Shown here one piece after another: positions 11,290 through 21,936 of a stretch of DNA of 64,000 nucleotides. Each line of letters starts with the position of its first letter. Positions within the stretch are counted from its first letter, which is position 1. The stretch is from Anodontia alba (Eukaryota; Mollusca; Bivalvia; Lucinida; Lucinidae), in the NCBI GenBank assembly GCA_964016985.1, contig OZ024825.1, forward strand, positions 34,750,057 through 34,814,056. The letters are read 5' to 3'. The translations under genes were made by a program, and so were the position numbers. A model generated the notes under the pieces. The model was not told the origin of the DNA. It did not search any database and saw only the letters and a program-made list of their open reading frames with translations.

Positions 11290-11797
11290 ACAGGTTTTCC
11301 TTTGATTTTTACCCGGTGACCCAGTTTTTGAACCCAAATAACCCAGTTTCAAACTTGACCTAGACGTCATCAACACAAACATTTTGAGCAATATTCATGA
11401 ATTACTTAAAAAATGTGACCTCTGGAGTGTTAACAAGGTTTTCCTTTCATTTGGCTCGGTGACCTAGTTTTTGACCGCAAGTGACCCAGGTTTGTACTTA
11501 ACCCAGAAATCATCAAGACAAACATTTTGAGCTAGATTCATGATGATTACTTCAAAAATGTAGAGGGTAAACAAGATTTTCCATTGATTTGACCTGGTGA
11601 CCTAGTTTTTTTTATCCCAAGTATTTTTAACCCAGTATTGAATATGACCTAGATTTCATAGAGGCAAACATTCTGAGCAAGTTTCATTAAGATTGGGTCA
11701 AAACTGTGACCTCTAGAGTGTTGACAAAATACTTATTGACGACGGACAGAGAGTGATCACAACAGCTCACCCTCAGCTTTCGCTCAGGTGAGCTAAA

Positions 11798-12243
11798 AAT
11801 ACCTCAGAATGCTAATGGTTATATAAAGAATATCTGTTTGGCTGTTTTTAATTAATTGTTGTCGTTGCTATTAACACCATTATTATGTACTTAAGAGACG
11901 CATATTGTTCAGTTGTCCGTGCACAAACTTTGTCGGCTATCGAGATTGATGAGTCACTGGTCTTAGAACACATGATAATCAGCGCCTTATATGAGTGAGA
12001 TAATCACATAAAAAAGGCGCCGTAGGTTAGAGGGTTAGTTTGCGAGCTTAAAGGGTCAAAAAAAAAAAAAGATGTGGCTCGATCATTAGTCTTATCACTG
12101 AGAAGAGATTGGGTACAACAAAATCTAGTAAACTGTCAATAAACAATAGACAGGTAGAGACAGGGTAATTTAATACTAGCATATTTATTTGATCCATAGG
12201 TAATATCCCATCCAAAGTATTTATGACCCCTCAGAAGGGCTAT
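11798..12243. other. Unassigned DNA between T2 and the Naiad
   Basis: No gene or repeat recognised. TTTATGACCCCT at 12220-12231 resembles TTTATCACCCCT at 16912-16923 on the other side of the Naiad, a possible but imperfect target duplication. Confidence 0.4.
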
Positions 12244-12734
12244 AAAAGGTAAGAGAAAAGTCCAGGGAGTGCCACAATCACAAACCGCAGCCCTTCCCAG
12301 ACACCAAGAGGAAGAGGAAACCGACAAATCTAAACAAGTACAAACCGAACAAACGTACGAAAAGCACTAAGATTAGCTCGCTCTTCCCCAAGCGAGGTAA
12401 TCGCAATACTAAAAGGACTGAAAAACACAAGAACAAAATGACACACGGAAAAACATACAACAAATCGCCTCGTAGAATAAACTACAAAGCAACAAAGAGA
12501 AAGACTAACACCGGGACCACCGCCTTAGAACGGTCGGTAGAGCAAACCACCGTGGCGTTTAAAGCACTTTCACAGCCAGCTAACTTCACCCTGGGTCCCG
12601 ATGCTACTCTTAATACAGAAATACATAAAAATTCGATTCGCATAAAGGCTCCCTACTCAATCAATGCATCAAAGCGAAAACATAAAAATCAAATTAATCA
12701 CTATAATAAACAAAGACGAGTACTCTTGGCTAAT
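12244..12734 (-). repeat. Naiad 3' pseudo-LTR
   Basis: A 491-bp direct repeat, nearly identical to 16414-16904. Ends with CTCTTACCTTTTAT in element orientation. Includes an imperfect hairpin, GATTA-c-CTCGCT / AGCGAG-c-TAATC (around 12370-12404). It holds the 3' UTR where a SECIS would be expected if the TGA codons are read; I could not pick one out. Antisense open frames here are non-coding shadows. Confidence 0.9.
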
Positions 12735-12830
12735 TCTACTGCATGCCAGAGTAAATGAAAACCAATAGTTGAACCACGGCGGGCCAAGCCAAAGACATAT
12801 CGTCAAGCCCCAATCCACTGGTTAAAGTTT

Positions 12831-15800
12831 TACGAAGAGGCCGTCATTGAGTCTGAGGCCCGAACCGCCGTCGTGCAATTAAAGAGTGAAGCATAGCCAT
12901 CAACAATGATTGGGTTGACAACTAGGCATGCAGTCTGCCGCATAAGATCCAGGCTATAGCCAATTCTTTTATAACGGTTAATAAGTTTTCTGAATTGCTC
13001 CGAAAAGTTAGATTTACCTACAATTTTCCTAAATCTGTACACTAAGTCACCGTAAAATTCGGGTTCCGATATACCTTGTTGCAGAAGTGTTTTCAGACTG
13101 ACGCTATATTTTTCTAACAAGGCACTGTGTCTGCGATAAAATTTCGAAAACGCCTTACGAAGTTTAAAATAACGATAGCCCTGCCTAAGAAGTTTGGCAG
13201 TAAGGGCTTTATTACGGTAGTTAAACTCATAAAGATTTGAAGAAGCTCTGGCGAATCTTATAAGTTGAGATATGTATACCCCATATGAGGTACGCCGGGA
13301 GACATCGCCATCCAGAAAAGGGAAATTGACTATATCAAAATCAAAATCGTCCCGTTTATCATAAATTTTGGTGGAAACTGTACCATTAGATATACATAGA
13401 TTCAAATCCAAAAACGGTGCCTCGGTATCGGAAGAATTTGCTCTATTTAATTGGAGTTCTGTAGGGTATATCCGGTCCACCATTTGGTCAAAGTAAATAT
13501 TGTCAATATTTAATAAATCGTCAAGGTATCTTGAAGTTGAATTGAAAACCTCAATAATGTCAGCCTGATTTTCATGTGAGAGAGACTTCATGAAATCTCT
13601 CTCAAAACAAAAAAGAAACAAATCTGCAACAAGAGGAGCACAATTAGTTCCCATCGGAATACCAATAGTTTGTCTATAAAGTTTAGTTCCAAATCTAATA
13701 AAATATTATCCAAAAGATAAACAAGGGCATCACAGACTTTTTGACACGACCATAAATTGTGATTATTATATACATCAGAAGTGAAAAAAGCACATTCTTC
13801 GTTGCAAGCCAAATATTGGGTATTCTCCCGAATAAACGTTCGGTTAATTAAATCAATAAGTTTATCTTTTATAAGATGATGAGGTAACGTAGTATACAGT
13901 GTAGAAAAATCATATGTAGACAATTTAGAAGCCTGAAAGTTTTTAGATTTAAATTTATTGAGAACATCATTAGAATTTTTAATTGACCAAAAATAGTTAA
14001 TTCCGTCCCTTTCGTAAACAGTATCATAGTATCTAATCCAATGTTTTTAACAGCAGTAAGGCATGAAGTTAGCAGTTTGGACAAAACAGTAGTCTTACAA
14101 GAACTAGAATTAGCAATGAAACGTGTTTTATAAGGTCGTTTATGAAGTTTCGGTAACCAATATAACGTAGGAAGTCCGTCTTGCTTTTCTTTAATACTCA
14201 CTGCAAACTTAGCAGTAATATCGATAGAATGGGTATTGATAATAGATCTCTCGTCAGTAGAAATCCGTTCATACGTTTTGGTACTACCAAGTTCTTGTTT
14301 TAGAGCATTGATATATTAAAGTCGTCACACAACAACAACATTATTAGCAGCTTTATCAGCTGGAGCCAAAACATACTTCCTATGAAATTCTTGGATACCT
14401 TGTTTCAAATATAGAAAAGATAATTTAGGCTTAGGAGGGAGAAGATCAAGGTTATTAGAGTAAAATAACACACGTTCATCAATGATCTTAAAATCTTTAA
14501 TTTCCAGTTATTTAAAGCATTGGATTCAACATGCTCTCGTTTACACCAACGCGTATAATAATCATTTAAAGCACTGGCAATTGTTTCCCGACATTTACTG
14601 AAATCAATGTGGGCTGGGAATCTATATTTAGGTCCTTTTGAAATAACTGAACGGATTCGTGAATCAGTTATAATCTTCAAGTTACCAGTGACAATATGAC
14701 CCGCTGGTTGATAACAAAATTTAGAATCTTTACAATCTCAAGAATCAGGGTAACTAGTTTCAATATCAAGATCAGAAACTAATTTATTGAAATTTAGTAT
14801 AGTATTACGGATAGGTTTGTTATATTTACAACAAATAATAGGAGATTCCGTGTTTTCGAAATATGAAGGTATAGCTGATATAACATTATTATCTCGAAAT
14901 ATGCTAGGTAAATCTATGAATTCAATACCTTTATTAATGAATGGAATTTTGATGAAGTGTTTAATGTGGTTAATTTCAGAATCAATGTAAGGACGAAGAG
15001 CATGTTGAGTATAACATCTAGTAAGGAGAGCTGCTTCATACAAATCATGTTATCTATCATAAAATTTATTCGCCTCATCATCTAACTTACGTAATGAAGA
15101 AACAGACAGTGAAGCTAGTTTAGAAAGCATTTGATGACGTCCAGAATTTAAGAGAATATTTAAATCAAAAAGAGATAAAACAGTTTTATGTTTTCGTTTA
15201 AAATTGCCATTTTTGCGCTTACCATGGGATCGTTTATTGCGTTTTTTAATATCTAAAAGGGAAAAAGCATCGAAATCCGGCATGTTAAAAATATTTCCTA
15301 CATGGTAAATATTATCATTAAATCCAAGTGGAAAAGGGATTTGTAAACGTTTAATCCATTTAAATCATGTTCATGTCTTAAAATATTTTTTAATCTTTCG
15401 GTAGAACTGGACTTGTGAATAAGTTTTTCAACAGGTTGAACCAAAACTTTACTAGATGATCATGAATGACCAGTACTCCGGAAATGTTGATAAAGAAACG
15501 TATCAATTTTCTTTGTTTTTTTTTTTTATATTAAGCAAATGTTCCTTAAACCTTGTTTTAAGAGCCCGTTTGGTCTGTCCAACATACTGCACTCCTCAGC
15601 CTCCTTCGCTGCAAGTGAGAACATATATAACATCCTCTGATTTTCAGTCTAAATCAGAGATATTTACAACTGAAAATTGTCTATGATTAACTGAGGAAAT
15701 TATAGTTGACCGACAAATTAAATGATTGCAGCAGGTGCTACTCTTGGCATTGCACTTAGAAATATTAGGGTATATACTGTTCCTTTTCTACGGATTCTTA

Positions 15801-16042
15801 TATTTTAGAAGTATAGGAGATTTAATTGGAGAAAGTCTAATTCTAAGGTGATTACTGAAAATATTATAATTGGAAGCGCCATATAAATTTATAGATGATA
15901 CAGAGTGAAGTTTCAAAGGTGAAAGGTTAACAGTAGGTAACAGAGAGTTAAATCTAGCAGTAGAACGGGGAATCTGTAAAGAAGAAGCAGAATGTAGCCT
16001 AACAGGAGAAATAGTAATTTTTAATCTGTTAGTGATACTCAT
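12831..16042 (-). pseudogene. Naiad GIY-YIG endonuclease-reverse transcriptase with in-frame TGA codons
   Basis: The retroelement polyprotein would nick target DNA (GIY-YIG) and copy its RNA (RT). N-terminal Ser-rich leader from ATG 16040-16042; Cys/His-rich stretch; VIY (15623-15631) and YVG (15578-15586) of GIY-YIG, with TRFKEH after it; linker with HSTGHS, FNKLVSDL, DCKDSKFCYQPAGHIVTG; RT landmarks TLYWLPKLHKRPYKTRFIA, YDFSTLYTTLP (motif A), GIPMGTNCAPL (motif B), YLDD (motif C, 13517-13528) and PFLDLNL. In-frame TGA at 15644-15646, 15596-15598, 15460-15462, 14738-14740 and 14325-14327; four sit where the family has Cys. Real lesions: TAG 15788-15790, TAA 15050-15052 and 14316-14318, and about five single-base frameshifts (near 15525, 15370, 14500, 14055 and 13680). 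Probable selenoprotein-type ORF, now broken. Confidence 0.82.
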
Positions 16043-16413
16043 ATAGTTGTAAAGGAAGTAATACCATTAGATAAAAAGCAGTATTCGTACCGGCTATTAT
16101 AGGCAGTAAGTAGCGATGCAAACAGGCGGTAGGACCGATGCATACAGAGTATAACAACAACCGACAATACATAACTAAGTCTAATACAAGTCTAAAGAAA
16201 CGTAAAGTAAGAAATTGTTATAAACGGAATACGAATACCGGTAAATATCTAACCTTCAATGAGGTATAAATTAGAATCATGAGGAAGAGGAATACGAAAG
16301 GTGATTGTAAAGTGCAAACTCTGGCACATGAAATAATAACACCATTAAATGAATGTACGGGGAGACTTTCTAGGGTCTCCACACGGCACAAACACAACAG
16401 GCGTGGTATGCAA

Positions 16414-16904
16414 AAAAGGTAAGAGAAAAGTCCAGGGAGTGCCACAATCACAAACCGCAGCCCTTCCCAGACACCAAGAGGAAGAGGAAACCGACAAATC
16501 TAAACAAGCACAAACCGAACAAACGTATGAAAAGCACTAAGATTAGCTCGCTCTTCCCCAAGCGAGGTAATCGCAATACTAAAAGGACTGAAAAACACAA
16601 GAACAAAATGACACACGGAAAGACATACAACAAATCGCCTCGTAGAATAAACTACAAAGCAACAAAGAGAAAGACTAACACCGGGACCACCGCCTTAGAA
16701 CGGTCGGTAGAGCAAACCACCGTGGCGTTTAAAGCACTTTCACAGCCAGCTAACTTCACCCTGGGTCCCGATGCTACTCTTAATACAGAAATACATAAAA
16801 ATTCGGTTCGCATAAAGGCTCCCTACTCAATCAATGCATCAAAGCGAAAACATAAAAATCAAATTAATCACTATAATAAACAAAGACGAGTACTCCTGGT
16901 TAAT
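16414..16904 (-). repeat. Naiad 5' pseudo-LTR
   Basis: A direct repeat of the element's 3' end placed at its 5' side, as usual for tandemly inserted Penelope-like elements. About 1% divergent from 12244-12734 (for example A/G within the ATTCGRTTCG word). The sequence between it and the first ATG (16043-16413) is non-coding leader. Confidence 0.9.
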
Positions 16905-17254
16905 ATGCCTCTTTATCACCCCTGCTGGGATCTCATAAACACTTCTTAATGACACGCCTTTGATGTCTCTTCCATACCACTTAGGTAGGGGAAATAAAAT
17001 CTTTAGTGAGTGGTATTGTGCCGTGTGGCGGCCGTAAAAAGTCTCTCCGTACATCATCATAGTGCTGGTTATATTTTGTTGCGGGTCGTCTTGTCGGCCC
17101 GCAAATATAGGAGTTGAGCTAATCACACATCAAATTCGGGAATTATACCGAACCGGAAGCGGGTGCATACTAATCTACAGTATTTCCGGTATTCATAGAG
17201 GTATTCCCGGTAATCTTAAAGGTTTATGTGTTTGACACAGTATAACATCAAAAG
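16905..17254. other. Unassigned flank of the Naiad
   Basis: No gene recognised. Ends in the CAAAAG target duplication (17249-17254) of the next element. Confidence 0.4.
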
Positions 17255-17977
17255 TATGGTGGCATATAACTGACATCTAAATATTGAGATACTGAGTCGA
17301 CTTTTTCTGCTTTTATGTCGACTTAAGATTTATGACCTGATGCTATATCGACTCGTTGATAATGGTTATCGCGACTGCAGGTCATTATACTGTCCAGAAG
17401 TCATCCACAACGTCAGCACCACGAAACACTTTTACAACTATATGTCGACATTATAATTTCTATCTCGACTTCCGGTCATGTTATGTAGTAGGATTGTTGA
17501 AAAGATAATGATAGTCAGATAGTGACTATGCCGGTCGAAATATTTAAATTCAGGACGATGTGACGTATTAAGTTTAGGGATTGATATAGTGTATGGTGGC
17601 ATCTAGATGTTATATAATTATCGTTTCTTGTAAACAACCCTGCGATTGCATTAAGACTGGCGCTGCCTGTGTGGTTTTGGTCCAAAAATAAACTTTCACG
17701 ACTACGAAAACGTATCTCAACTCTAAGTGGCAAATCATAATATGTAAAAGAACCGGAAGTCGAGATAATAAAAAATAGTAGAAAAAAAGTCGTCATACAA
17801 TGTTAACACGCTTTGTTTTCTTGAAGGCAGCTTAGAGCATTAATACGACTCGCAGACGCGATAACCATTACCAACGGAAGTCGATGTAGCATCAAGTCAT
17901 AAATTGTAAGTCGACATAAAAGCAGAAGAGGTCGACTTAGTATCTCAATATTTAGAGATCAGTTATATGCCACCATA
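17255..17977. mobile_element. 723-bp TIR element with CAAAAG duplication
   Basis: Long imperfect terminal inverted repeats of about 120 bp: the left starts TATGGTGGCATATAACTGA, the right ends TCAGTTATATGCCACCATA. CAAAAG flanks at 17249-17254 and 17978-17983 form a perfect 6-bp duplication. Both arms contain several GTCGAC words and CGCGATAACCATTA. No transposase frame is visible, so it is non-autonomous. The superfamily is not recognised. Confidence 0.85.
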
Positions 17978-17983
17978 CAAAAG

Positions 17984-18421
17984 TACTTGGCAGATTTTAA
18001 TAATTTGAACACCAAATTAACGGCAATCATCTAATCTACAAAAAATTTATATAGTAGTCGTGCATCGGATAACGAATAGAATAGAATATTATAGCCTCCC
18101 TCTCTTAAGCCTAAAGTCCCATAAAAACATAAAAGAACAGTGGCAAACAGTATAGACCCAGATCAGACGCCGTATTTTTAGACCGCGCAAAACGCGGCAG
18201 TTGATCTAGGTCTACTCTGTATTAGGGATAGAAATCTTTATAATACATGATAATTACGGGGAATGGCTACAGCATCCTTTTTTTTTTTTTTTTTTTTTTT
18301 TGGATTACCGAAAGTCTCTATCGCAGAAGAGTAGCAAGGGAGATTATAAAATACTCTTCTAGGCCTGACTGACTGATCAGATTTTTAACGCTACCAGGCA
18401 ACTGAGACATATAGAGGCAGC

Positions 18422-18452
<31 letters not shown>

Positions 18453-19960
18453 TCTAGGCCACTGCGAAGTACACTTTATCATTCACTCAATTATAAGAGC
18501 TAAATGCTTGTTTCGATACAACGACTTTATTTCATTATTGTCATTGTATGATGCTAAATGAAAAGTATATCACAGTTCAATATATTGGCCTGCATTCAGT
18601 AGCATAAAATTTTACTTCAGTGTCTTCACCTCGGTCTTCATAGCACAGTGTTGAAAACGGAGATAAAGTATGATTATTTATAATGTATGTGAATTAAGGG
18701 AGAATACTCGATTCATTTTTTTTTTTTTGTACAAGTATCGGCTTTCAAAAAATCCGAAAAAACATAATAACATAATAAGTTTACAAATCCAAAGAAGTGC
18801 TATGGATGATATTTGTTCAGGATTTGCCTACTGGCCTTCAAGATACTCACATTTGTTCATTTGTAACAGGCAAGATAATGATATACTAGATGAATTATGT
18901 AAACCAATGTTCCTTAAGAATATCGCTATGAAATAGAAGTTTTATTGATATCATCATTTATTTTTTCTTGGTGGAGTATTGCTATGAATAAGAATTCTAG
19001 CAACAAGCAAGAATTTTGTGCACAGACATAGTATAGAAAAATAAACCTTACTTTCATTAAAACTTGCAGTTCAAAGCTTATTCGGACCTTGAACTTCACC
19101 TTGAAGTCACTATCATTTTATTACACCTTAGTGCTGTCTTTGAGGTAGCTTAGTGAAAAGCCGATGCAAGTCTGATCTCTGGTTAATGATGAAGTGAACA
19201 TTACTTGCAAACTTGTCTACTCACACTCTCACCAATTTCTCTTAAAAAAAAACACAAAACAAAACAAACAAAAAAAAACAACAACAACAAAAACAAAACA
19301 AAACAATTCGGACACCCTTTAACTATGAAATGAACCTGTCCTAAGAGTACCTTTACTGGCATTAAAATGAAAGCATTCCATTGTCAAATTAGCATATACT
19401 AGCCCAGGACTCCCCCACCTAGTGATCTACTATAGTCAAAATGTTGAAAAATACAGGATAAAAGTAACAGTCAAGAAACAAAGACCGCGGCACATATTAT
19501 TTGTGTATACAACAGAGGTAACTTCGACAGTTCGGAATGAAATTAAATTAGGAAAATAACGAGTTATTCAGGTTAGTTCAGTGAATACTGATACGTATGC
19601 CATCATGTGCGGTATAATTGTCATAGCCGTACGTGCAATTGTTGAAGCCAAACGACCCGCTAGCGTTTTGAAAAAGCTAATTACGTGTTTCCTTTGGGGT
19701 CATTGAGCCCATCCTGGTTGCTTAAGCCGGCGCTAGGGGGCGTATGCAGCCTCGCAAACTACAGTGTTTCTCCGATTTTCATGATTTTGTGTATTCTTTG
19801 TTTCCAAAGGCAATCATTTTTTGACTTTTATTTTAAGGTTGCCGGATGGATCCTAGCTCTGGTCATCGACTGAAAAACTCACTGTTTTATCAGCAGGGTA
19901 TAGGTTAATGGCAGCGAAGGATTGGCTTACAACTCACGAAGATAATGTAGATTCATAAGG
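17984..19960. other. Unassigned DNA with hairpin repeat and microsatellites
   Basis: Holds a foldback repeat of family S at about 18140-18225 (TAGACCCAGATCAGAC with an inverted TGATCTAGGTCTA), a T-run at 18279-18300, a (TC)n tract at 18427-18453 and A-rich tracts near 19245-19305. No gene recognised. Confidence 0.5.
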
Positions 19961-19962
19961 GT

Positions 19963-20777
19963 TCAAGACAACTAGGCCCAAAGGCAACTCAACCCAGGAC
20001 AACTCGGCCCTTTAAAAAAAAGTCGGCCAAAGACAACTCGGCCCAAATCGGCCCAACCAGAAGACAACTCGGCCCAAGCCGAGCCAACTTGAAAAGACCC
20101 CTCGGCCGAATAAAAAAGAATAAAGTGTTTTGTTACATTAACATATACCCTTTTTCCCTTTTTCTTTTAAACAAAGGCTAAAACGCGTTCACCACGGACA
20201 ATATTACTACATGCAACGCAAAAACACAGACATAATAATTGTCAGTATTCGAGTTTTAGATATATTGTATATATTGCACGCAAAAGATACCAAAACTTGA
20301 TTTGAAGCTTCAGAACATTTTGCTTTTATTTATTCAGATCATGCCAGCAAATAAAAGAAATTATTTCAACATAAGTTCGCAATTTCCTGATGTTCAAACT
20401 TACTTCTCATTAAGCATTGTCGGTTAAAGGAGGAAAACGAATCCTTTTGTTGCGAATTCTCACGTAATAAATTTCCATGCCTGTCGTTAATTGAACATCA
20501 ACTATATTAACATGTAATTAAATTAAGCATTGAAATATTTTTGTAAATTAACTGATTACAGGAGAATAACCGCTGATTAATACCGTTAAAGGCGACCGCG
20601 AATATTTTTCCTTTTACTTTTATTTATTTATTTATTTATTTATTTTTTTTTTTTTTTGTCTTTTAATTCATCGATTTTTTAAAATTATTTTATTTACTTT
20701 ATTTCATGACAGAAATTAGAGACTTGGATGGATGGATGGATGGATGGATGGATGGATGGACGGACGGACGGACGGAC

Positions 20778-20852
<75 letters not shown>

Positions 20853-20970
20853 CTATTCTGATTCTTAAGTGCCGAGGGGTCTAAAGTTGAGGCGATAGGC
20901 CGAGTTGTCTTCTAAGTTGGGTCGAGTTGTCTTGGATCGACTTTTTAATGGGCCGAGTCGTCCTGGGCCG
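19963..20970. mobile_element. Foldback element with ACTCGGCCC phrase repeats
   Basis: The left arm (19963-20110) repeats GACAACTCGGCCCA-type phrases about six times with variants. The right arm (20866-20970) repeats the inverted phrase (GGGCCGAGTTGTC and variants) at least three times. The interior is AT-rich and ends in (GGAT)n and (GATA)n microsatellites. The TIRs are therefore made of short subrepeats, as in foldback-type transposons. No coding capacity. Confidence 0.7.
20731..20851 (+). repeat. Compound GGAT / GGAC / GATA microsatellite
   Basis: (GGAT)n, then a few GGAC units, then a long (GATA)n tract, inside the foldback element just before its right arm. Confidence 0.95.
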
Positions 20971-20975
20971 TAATT

Positions 20976-21778
20976 CCATTTAAAGTGACCATACCAACGG
21001 GGGAGCTCCATAGTTACAGTAACAGATTGTGGCTTCATCCTCTGGTGCCTCGAGAGGTCTGTGCTTCGTGATTATGACTTTTCCTGTGTATCTTCAATCG
21101 TGTTTTTTCCTGAATATCTTCATTTGTATTTTCCCAGTTATATATATTTAAGTCTACGATATTTCCTAAAGGGCTTCGCAAAAAGTTGTACGACCATGAG
21201 ACGCCGAAGGCGTGTTAAGAGTGGCGTAGGCAAGAGAGAGGAAGAGCACGAGAGGGCATCTCTCTCTCGTTAAGGATGTTCGGAGTTCTCCTCCGAGAAA
21301 ACTTTTCGAGTTTGGCACCTCTATATTAGCATTTTTAAAGCATTTCGGCGACGTTTCTGTCTAGTTTTTCCGAGATCTTTTTTGAAAGATTGTTTCCTAA
21401 TTTTCGTTTAAAAAGAGTTTTAAGAAATGTATGTTAATTGTGGATACACCAAGTCTAAGGTATCTAAGAACTATTTGTTTCATTCGTTTCATCGTAATGT
21501 GAATACGACCTTTCCTTAGTCCTTGATGCCTGAAAGCTTCTTTTGACTGGATTGTTTTCACACTAAAATTATGCCGGGAAAGCTTAAAGGTCTCGAGCAG
21601 ATTTGGAACAGGAGATATATCCAATATGAACATATACAACGGGTTTCAGAAATAATAATGGACGGAAAAGAAACATCCAAAGGCTTTATGCATAAAAAGC
21701 CGCTACCATGTTCCCTGATATATATTAACTATAAACGATTAGGCCATGGAATGAAAGCAATGGATTTTTATGCACAGG

Positions 21779-21835
<57 letters not shown>

Positions 21836-21904
21836 AACAACCTTTTTTTCATTTTCCATTTATTTGTTTACATCAAAATGTAAAAGAGCGCCCCCCCCCC
21901 TCCC

Positions 21905-21936
<32 letters not shown>

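Larger units (their letters stand above)
7856..11797 (+). repeat. Tandem array T2, about 165-bp unit, with short inverted ends
   Basis: Units carry GTGACCTCTAGAGTGTTAAC, TGACCTAGTTTTTGACC, GTGACCCAGTTTCAAAC and CATTTTGAGCAAGATTCATG. The array starts at GGCTCACCTGA (7856) and ends at GCTCAGGTGAGCTAA (about 11783-11797), so its ends are short inverted repeats; the right end also forms the hairpin AGCTCACC/GGTGAGCT. Three insertions interrupt it (8979-9971, 10077-10184, 10811-11289). The type is common in bivalves and may be a Helitron-like or pearl-like element with a tandem core; that class is an inference. Confidence 0.8.
12244..16904 (-). mobile_element. Near-complete Naiad Penelope-like retroelement with pseudo-LTRs
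   Basis: A 4.66-kb retroelement read on the minus strand. Order in its own direction: 5' pseudo-LTR (16904-16414), leader, one long coding region (16042-12831) with GIY-YIG nuclease first and RT second, 3' UTR and 3' pseudo-LTR (12734-12244). N-terminal GIY-YIG, a linker with a CxC-type motif and direct-repeat pseudo-LTRs are the described traits of the Naiad clade. The pseudo-LTRs differ at about six of 491 positions, suggesting a fairly recent insertion. Five other pieces of the same family lie in this window. The family call is firm; activity of this copy is unlikely because of frameshifts. Confidence 0.88.

Noticed and set aside
12244..12734. A hammerhead ribozyme in the Naiad pseudo-LTR
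   Set aside because: I did not find the conserved CUGAUGA and GAAA core in the right order, and Naiads are reported to lack it.
12438..12758. A conserved basic protein on the + strand, repeated at 16527-16949
   Set aside because: It lies antisense to the Naiad pseudo-LTR; the conservation is that of the repeat, with no domain and frame breaks in other copies.
12220..16923. TTTATGACCCCT / TTTATCACCCCT as the Naiad target duplication
   Set aside because: One mismatch and 7-12 bp gaps to the element ends on either side; it may be chance, so it is not counted as evidence.
21061..21273. A small Arg-rich peptide gene (RRRRR stretch)
   Set aside because: Short, with no start context or domain, beside foldback repeat DNA.
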